11,597 bases of DNA, taken from positions 1-11,597 of the forward strand of contig JBEIHC010000092.1 of assembly GCA_040381555.1 (NCBI GenBank), read 5' to 3'. Each line of letters starts with the position of its first letter. Position 1 is the stretch's first letter. The notes beneath the pieces were generated by a model. The model was given only the letters and a program-made list of their open reading frames with translations, was not told the DNA's origin and made no database searches. The DNA comes from CANHCC01 sp040381555 (lineage in GTDB: Bacteria > Bacteroidota > Bacteroidia > J057 > RFSG01). A program made the position numbers and the translations under genes. Below, in pieces: positions 7,848-11,597 of the stretch.

Positions 7848-7883
7848 TGGGAAAAAGTGGGGATTCTCCCACCCTTCAGTGGG
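7848..7883 (+). promoter_or_regulatory. Second MraZ-box cluster, facing mutY
   Basis: Boxes TGGG at 7848-7851 and 7858-7861 are 10 bp apart and form TGGGAAAAAGTGGG, which is exactly the reverse complement of 7691-7704 in the mraZ-side array. A third TGGG at 7880-7883 is off the 10-bp register, and an inverted box (CCCA) lies at 7868-7871. The position, 125-160 nt before the mutY start, would suit control of the mutY-ssb-gldE-gldD unit. Function is inferred. Confidence 0.6.
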
Positions 7884-8007
7884 AAATTTCTCCACCGGTA
7901 AAATTCCCACGAATTCCTGCCCAGTTTCCGCACTTTCACACAGGATAATCCCTCCTATCGTACACAAATGCATACGCATTTTTTATAGCTTGCAGCACGC
8001 AATAATT

Positions 8008-9021
8008 ATGAAGCATTCAGTGAAAAAACTGCTCTCCTGGTACCAGCAAAATGGTCGCAAACTACCCTGGAGAAGTACCCAAGACCCTTATAAAATATGG
8101 ATTTCTGAAATAATCCTGCAACAAACTCGGGTCAATCAAGGTCTCCCCTATTTTGAGCGCTTCATTGAGCAGTTTCCGACCGTTTTTCACTTGGCTGCTG
8201 CACGCCAAGACAGTGTCCTGAAATATTGGGAAGGCTTGGGCTACTATTCCCGGGCGAGAAATTTACACCATGCCGCCAAAGAATTGGTGAACCTGTATCA
8301 GGGTAAATTCCCGGAGCAATCGGCTGAGCTTATGAAGCTTAAGGGTATCGGACCCTATACTTCAAGGGCAATTGCCTCGTTTGCCTTCGGGGAAAAAGTA
8401 GCCGTGGTGGATGGAAATGTGTTCAGAATCCTTTCCCGCCTTTATGCGGATGATACCTGTATAGACCTGCCCAAAGCAAAAAATCATTTTCAATTATTGG
8501 CAGATGAGTTATTGGGCAATGCCAACCCTGCTGATTTTAATCAAGCGATGATGGATCTGGGTGCCCTCATTTGCCTCCCCACCCAAGCCAATTGCCCAGA
8601 CTGTCCTTTTAAACAAACCTGTCAGGCCTATGCCCAGCAGTCTGTTCAGGATTTTCCCGTGCGGAAATCCAAAGCAGCCAAACCCATTCGAACTGCGATT
8701 TGTTACCTTACCCAAACCCCTTCTGGTAAATTCTGGATTCGCCAAAGATCCGATTCAGGCCTTTGGGGCGGATTGTATGAATATCCCTGGTTTGAGCCCG
8801 GAGAATCTATTCCTGAGTTCATCCGACCCATTGAATGGACTCCCCTCGGAACCGTCCGACATGTTTTCACCCACTTTATTTTGGAACTTCAGGTATTGTA
8901 TGCCACCCTTCCGGAAAAAAAATTTCCCACAGACTCTATGTTAAAAAATAGTGAATCCATTGATTATCTGGCTTTTCCCAAAGCAATGCATAAAGTCCAT
9001 GATTTATTTCGAAATAAATAA
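8008..9021 (+). CDS. mutY: Adenine DNA glycosylase MutY
   Basis: Base-excision repair enzyme that removes adenine mispaired with 8-oxoguanine. With the ATG at 8008 it has 337 residues, close to E. coli MutY (350). The helix-hairpin-helix glycosylase domain covers about 1-185, with WISEIILQQT (31-40, catalytic E34), GLGYYSRARNL (77-86), LKGIGPYTSRAIASFAF (111-127) and VVDGNVFRIL (133-142, catalytic D135). Iron-sulfur ligands C189-X6-C196-X2-C199-X5-C205 are intact. A C-terminal NUDIX-like domain (about 225-335) has F287-T-H289 where E. coli has the 8-oxoG-reading F-S-H. The frame stays open up to a GTG at 7879, but that extension falls in the operator region and has no family counterpart. First gene of the plus-strand unit. 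Confidence 0.95.
   Translation: MKHSVKKLLSWYQQNGRKLPWRSTQDPYKIWISEIILQQTRVNQGLPYFERFIEQFPTVFHLAAARQDSVLKYWEGLGYYSRARNLHHAAKELVNLYQGKFPEQSAELMKLKGIGPYTSRAIASFAFGEKVAVVDGNVFRILSRLYADDTCIDLPKAKNHFQLLADELLGNANPADFNQAMMDLGALICLPTQANCPDCPFKQTCQAYAQQSVQDFPVRKSKAAKPIRTAICYLTQTPSGKFWIRQRSDSGLWGGLYEYPWFEPGESIPEFIRPIEWTPLGTVRHVFTHFILELQVLYATLPEKKFPTDSMLKNSESIDYLAFPKAMHKVHDLFRNK
9002..9019. repeat. Perfect 18-bp palindrome at the mutY 3' end
   Basis: ATTTATTTCGAAATAAAT is its own reverse complement. It covers the last codons of mutY and the first base of its stop. It has little G/C and no following T-run, so a terminator is unlikely. An operator for ssb or chance in A/T-rich DNA are both possible. Confidence 0.6.
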
Positions 9022-9082
9022 TTTGAGATTTCGGAACTATTTATTTATTTAACATTTCCAAAGACAAATAAATACTGAAATT

Positions 9083-9544
9083 ATGGCAAAACAGGGAATC
9101 AACAAGGTTATTTTAGTTGGAAATCTGGGGAAAGACCCAAACAAAAGAGTGTTGGAAAGTGGGGTTACGGTAGTCAATTTCCCTTTAGCAACCACAGAAT
9201 GCTACAAAGACAAAACAGGAAGAAGCACAGATAAAACCGAGTGGCACAATATCGTGATGTGGCGAGGGTTAGCGGAAACCGCTTTTCGGCATCTTCGGAA
9301 GGGTTCTACCGTCTATTTAGAGGGGAAACTGACCACTCGAACTTGGGAAGGAATCGATGGAAAAAAGAACTACAAAACGGAAGTAGAGGTCGATCATATG
9401 CTCATGATGCACCATTCAAGAGAAAATGGCGTGCATCCTGAATCAGAAGAGAGTATATTTGCAGCAGGAAATGAGGAAATTTGCAGGGAAGAAATCCTTC
9501 CTATTCCAGAATTATCGGAAAATGCAGACCCTTTGCCCTATTGA
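9083..9544 (+). CDS. ssb: Single-stranded DNA-binding protein Ssb
   Basis: OB-fold protein that coats single-stranded DNA in replication, repair and recombination, normally as a homotetramer. The OB fold spans about 4-110, with NKVILVGNLGKDP (7-19), the FPLAT segment (33-37), TEWHNIVMW (52-60, including W54, a DNA-contacting position in E. coli), KGSTVYLEGKL (73-83) and KTEVEVDHMLMM (98-109). The linker is short. The C-terminal tip reads ENADPLPY, whereas most SSBs end in an acidic stretch plus PF. The proline is kept, the terminal Phe is Tyr and acidity is low. The start ATG at 9083 is 61 nt after mutY. That gap may hold a promoter, since it is A/T-rich, but no clear one was identified. Confidence 0.96.
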   Translation: MAKQGINKVILVGNLGKDPNKRVLESGVTVVNFPLATTECYKDKTGRSTDKTEWHNIVMWRGLAETAFRHLRKGSTVYLEGKLTTRTWEGIDGKKNYKTEVEVDHMLMMHHSRENGVHPESEESIFAAGNEEICREEILPIPELSENADPLPY

Positions 9545-9560
9545 CCTATAAATTATCGCC

Positions 9561-10889
9561 TTGGACCCCGGCCCGAGTATTGAAACATTTCCACTCACGC
9601 TGAACATCCTGTACGGGTATGTTCCCTATCTGTTGGGTATCATCCTAACACTGGGTTTCTCTGCCTTAATGTCAGCGACTGAAGTAGCCTTCTTTTCTCT
9701 GAGCCATTCAGAAATTGAAGACATTAGTACCTCCAAAGACCCTGTATCCATTCGCATTCATCGCCTAATCCGCGAACCAGGGAAACTACTGGCAGCTATT
9801 CTAATCGCCAATAACTTCTTCAATGTAGCCTCGGTAATTCTCTCCACACTCGTGCTCGCAAACCTGCAGGAGCAATACCAATGGAGTAATGGGGTGCGCT
9901 TCCTGCTCGAAGTAGGCTTAATCACTTTTATTATTCTGCTTTTTGGCGAAATTACCCCCAAGGTTTTTGCCTCCAGAAGACAGTTGGAAACCGCCCGTAG
10001 CCTTTCGGGCTTTATCTCCTTACTCTGCTGGATTCTCAATCCCTTCACTACCCTGCTTACCCGATCCACCCGCTTCATTAGCAATACTCCAATTCAAGAA
10101 TCAGATGCCCTTAGCCGGCGGGACTTGAGACATGCCATTGACCTTACTTCCGATGAAGAATCACCTGAAGAAGAAAAAGAAATCCTCAAAGGTCTAGTCA
10201 ACTTTTCTTCCATCACGGTCAAAAATATTTATCAGGCCAGAGTGGAGGTTAAAGCGATTGAGCAGGACACTCATTTCCCCGAATTAATCCAAGCCATCAA
10301 CGAATTCGGCTATTCCCGATTACCGGTTTTCGAAGATAACTTAGATAAGATCAAAGGCATCCTCTATGTCAAAGACCTCCTGAGCCTGCTGAATGAAACA
10401 GGAAACCCTGCTTGGCAACACCTCATCCGCCCTGCCTACTTTGTACCTGAAAGCAAAAAAATCAATGACCTACTGGAGGAATTCAAATCCCGAAGATTGC
10501 ATATTGCCATCGTGGTGGACGAATATGGAGGCACTTCGGGGATTGTTACTCTAGAAGATGTACTGGAGGAAATTTTCGGAGAAATCAATGATGAGTTTGA
10601 TACCGAAGCGCCCGACTGGACTCAGATATCGGAAAATGAATTTGAATTTGAGGGCAAAATACTCTTGAATGATTTAATTCGTGCAGCAGATTTACCCGAA
10701 GAATCCTTAGATGAGTTTCGGGGCGAGAGCGATAGCCTGGCGGGATTGATTCTGGAAATTAATGGCACCTTCCCGAAAGCCGGCGAATCCATTCGGGCAG
10801 ACCACTTGGAATTCATCATTGAAAGCATCACCCCCTCTCGCATCAAACGCGTGCGGATGATTATCCATCCCACAGAACATGAAGATTAA
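9561..10889 (+). CDS. gldE: GldE: CNNM/DUF21 membrane protein with CBS pair and CorC/HlyC domain, TTG start
   Basis: Membrane protein of the CorC/CNNM family, called gldE because of its gldD neighbour. The family is linked to divalent cation transport. In Bacteroidota GldE is associated with gliding, though non-gliding members also keep it. The DUF21 membrane domain covers about 18-190, with hydrophobic segments near 20-48, 78-100, 115-130 and 148-168 and the motif GEITPK (129-134). Two CBS domains follow (about 225-280 and 285-342), the second with VVDEYGGTSGIVTLEDVLEEI (positions 318-338). The CorC_HlyC domain is at about 355-437. The start is TTG at 9561, 16 nt after ssb; the first in-frame ATG falls inside the first membrane segment. 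The 3' end overlaps gldD by 11 nt. Confidence 0.92.
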   Translation: MDPGPSIETFPLTLNILYGYVPYLLGIILTLGFSALMSATEVAFFSLSHSEIEDISTSKDPVSIRIHRLIREPGKLLAAILIANNFFNVASVILSTLVLANLQEQYQWSNGVRFLLEVGLITFIILLFGEITPKVFASRRQLETARSLSGFISLLCWILNPFTTLLTRSTRFISNTPIQESDALSRRDLRHAIDLTSDEESPEEEKEILKGLVNFSSITVKNIYQARVEVKAIEQDTHFPELIQAINEFGYSRLPVFEDNLDKIKGILYVKDLLSLLNETGNPAWQHLIRPAYFVPESKKINDLLEEFKSRRLHIAIVVDEYGGTSGIVTLEDVLEEIFGEINDEFDTEAPDWTQISENEFEFEGKILLNDLIRAADLPEESLDEFRGESDSLAGLILEINGTFPKAGESIRADHLEFIIESITPSRIKRVRMIIHPTEHED

Positions 10890-11454
10890 ACTCATTCTAC
10901 TTTTGTTGTGGCTTGCAGCAAGCCAGATTTCCTGCTCAGAAGATCCCGTTCCGAAACAGCAAGGGTTTCATCGCATCGAGCTCCCTGAAAGAAACTATTC
11001 ATCCTATCAAAAAGAAGGATGCCCTTTTTCTTTTGACTATCCTAGCTTTGGCACTATTTCTTATAATGATCCGGATCCTTGCTGGATGGATATTTACTTT
11101 AAACCCTTTCATTGCAACTGGCATTTCACCTATCGCAAACTCAATGGGGATGCAGCACTTCGCAGCCGTGAATTTGAAGAATACCGCAGACTCATCTATA
11201 AGCACACCGTCAAGGCCACTCAAATCAAAGAAGCCATTATAGAAACCCCCCGCTTAAATGGGGTATTGTTTGAGGTCTATGGAAATGTACCCACCTCTGC
11301 ACAACTCTTCCTGACCGACCCGGAAAACCAACATGCCTTAGAAATCTCTTTTTACTTTTATACGGCTGCGAAAAATGATTCCCTTGCGCCGGTTATTCAA
11401 TACATGAAGGAAGATTTATTGCATCTGGCGGAATCCATTCGATGGGCGCGGTAG
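10879..11454 (+). CDS. gldD: Gliding motility lipoprotein GldD
   Basis: Predicted outer-envelope lipoprotein required for gliding in Flavobacterium johnsoniae; its biochemical role is not known. The 191 residues match the family. The N-terminus is a lipoprotein signal (KIK, hydrophobic run 5-15, Cys at 19 in QISC, a somewhat weak lipobox). The mature part has the family's GFHRIELPERNY (29-40), CPFSFDYP (48-55) and a conserved-looking FHCNWHFTYR (77-86). The ATG overlaps the end of gldE by 11 nt, so translation is probably coupled. The stop codon (11452-11454) is part of a palindromic element, and codons 158 to the end recur inverted just downstream. Confidence 0.92.
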   Translation: MKIKLILLLLWLAASQISCSEDPVPKQQGFHRIELPERNYSSYQKEGCPFSFDYPSFGTISYNDPDPCWMDIYFKPFHCNWHFTYRKLNGDAALRSREFEEYRRLIYKHTVKATQIKEAIIETPRLNGVLFEVYGNVPTSAQLFLTDPENQHALEISFYFYTAAKNDSLAPVIQYMKEDLLHLAESIRWAR

Positions 11455-11477
11455 AGACATGGCATGACCTGTCTCTA
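11452..11477. repeat. 26-bp near-perfect palindrome (TAGAGACA...TGTCTCTA)
   Basis: TAGAGACA and TGTCTCTA flank a centre with CATG, with only two mismatched pairs. The first three bases are the gldD stop codon. A right half of a related unit (CATGCCCTGCCTCTAC, 11481-11496) follows, so the segment looks like one and a half units of a palindromic intergenic repeat. There is no T-run, so it is not a classical terminator. Confidence 0.75.
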
Positions 11478-11480
11478 ACG

Positions 11481-11597
11481 CATGCCCTGCCTCTACCGAG
11501 CCCATCGAATGGATTCCGCCAGATGCAATAAATCTTCCTTAATTTATTGAATAAACGGCGCAAGGGAATCAGTTTTCGCAGCCGTATAAAAGTAAAA
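11481..11597 (-). pseudogene. Inverted, degenerate copy of the gldD 3' end (partial, runs off right edge)
   Basis: Read on the minus strand from 11597 in the gldD frame, this matches GldD residues 158-191 with N166T, V172F, Y175 to stop (TAA at 11544-11546) and M176I, plus a silent change at A190. The similarity continues past the stop to the matching TAG. Four of five coding differences change or end the protein, so this copy shows no sign of selection. It may be a decayed duplicate whose 5' part lies outside the window, or an artefact. Confidence 0.55.

Larger units (their letters stand above)
7628..8007. promoter_or_regulatory. Divergent intergenic control region between mraZ and mutY
   Basis: These 380 nt separate two outward-facing transcription units and hold no convincing gene. 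The parts, left to right, are: an mraZ-side cluster of TGGG boxes (7659-7704), two tandem DnaA-box-like sites (7707-7728), a very A/T-rich core (about 7729-7820) where promoters for both directions probably lie, a mutY-side TGGG cluster (7848-7883) and a leader of about 125 nt before mutY. A TTGACA hexamer occurs on the plus strand at 7767-7772, but I find no good partner element at the spacing used by the Bacteroidota primary sigma factor, so I do not call a promoter position. Confidence 0.7.
11350..11597. repeat. Long inverted repeat (117-bp arms, 14-nt spacer) containing the gldD 3' end
   Basis: The left arm 11350-11466 and right arm 11481-11597 are reverse complements without indels and with 7 mismatches (94% identity, counted by hand). 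The left arm is gldD codons 158-191 plus 12 nt. The right arm reaches the window edge, so the true length is unknown. It could be a tail-to-tail duplication or an assembly or amplification artefact at a contig end. Confidence 0.92.

Noticed and set aside
7966..7985. Terminator-like hairpin AAATGC-ATAC-GCATTT followed by T residues before mutY
   Set aside because: The stem has only 6 bp with two G/C pairs, too weak for an intrinsic terminator; no gene upstream would need it.
7628..8007. Chromosome origin (oriC): DnaA-like boxes, A/T-rich stretch and divergent genes
   Set aside because: Only two good boxes are present, no dnaA/dnaN neighbour is seen, and by eye the plus strand does not show a clear G/C skew change across this point. 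A regulatory reading is simpler.
7879..8007. N-terminal extension of MutY from a GTG at 7879
   Set aside because: The extra 43 residues do not resemble MutY, overlap the TGGG box cluster, and the ATG at 8008 gives the normal family length and N-terminus.

Overview
The window is chromosomal DNA from a Bacteroidota bacterium. This rests on a GldE/GldD pair, an FtsL_2-type FtsL, an FtsI that ends in a single PASTA domain, and translation starts with almost no Shine-Dalgarno sequence. I see no rRNA, tRNA or CRISPR array and no transposase. A Saprospira- or Cytophaga-like lineage is possible, but the sequence alone does not settle it. The MurE DNPR motif points to meso-diaminopimelate peptidoglycan.

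Positions 1-7627 (minus strand) hold the front half of the division and cell wall (dcw) cluster, read right to left: mraZ, rsmH (mraW), ftsL, ftsI, murE, mraY and the N-terminal 273 codons of murD, which runs off the left edge. Gaps are at most a few bases or are overlaps, except at rsmH/ftsL, where a heptanucleotide repeat fills the 36-nt junction. The products make UDP-MurNAc-pentapeptide (MurE, MurD), load it on the lipid carrier (MraY) and crosslink it at the septum (FtsI, FtsL). MraZ is the expected regulator and RsmH methylates 16S rRNA. MraY is about 60 residues longer than the Bacteroidota relatives I can recall, because its periplasmic loop holds a segment that reads as a PDZ-like domain.

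Positions 7628-8007 are a divergent control region. Beside mraZ are four TGGG-type MraZ boxes at 10-11-10 bp spacing and two tandem DnaA-box-like sites. An exact inverted copy of the 14-bp two-box core lies on the other side, facing mutY, so MraZ may control both divergent transcripts.

Positions 8008-11454 (plus strand) carry mutY, ssb, gldE and gldD: adenine-DNA glycosylase, single-strand DNA binding protein, a CNNM/CBS/CorC membrane protein and a gliding lipoprotein. gldE and gldD overlap by 11 nt.

Positions 11350-11597 form a long imperfect inverted repeat. The last 34 codons of gldD recur in inverted orientation after a short palindromic element, with 7 mismatches in 117 and a premature stop in the second copy. 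It reaches the window edge, so it is either a real tail-to-tail partial duplication or an assembly or amplification artefact.
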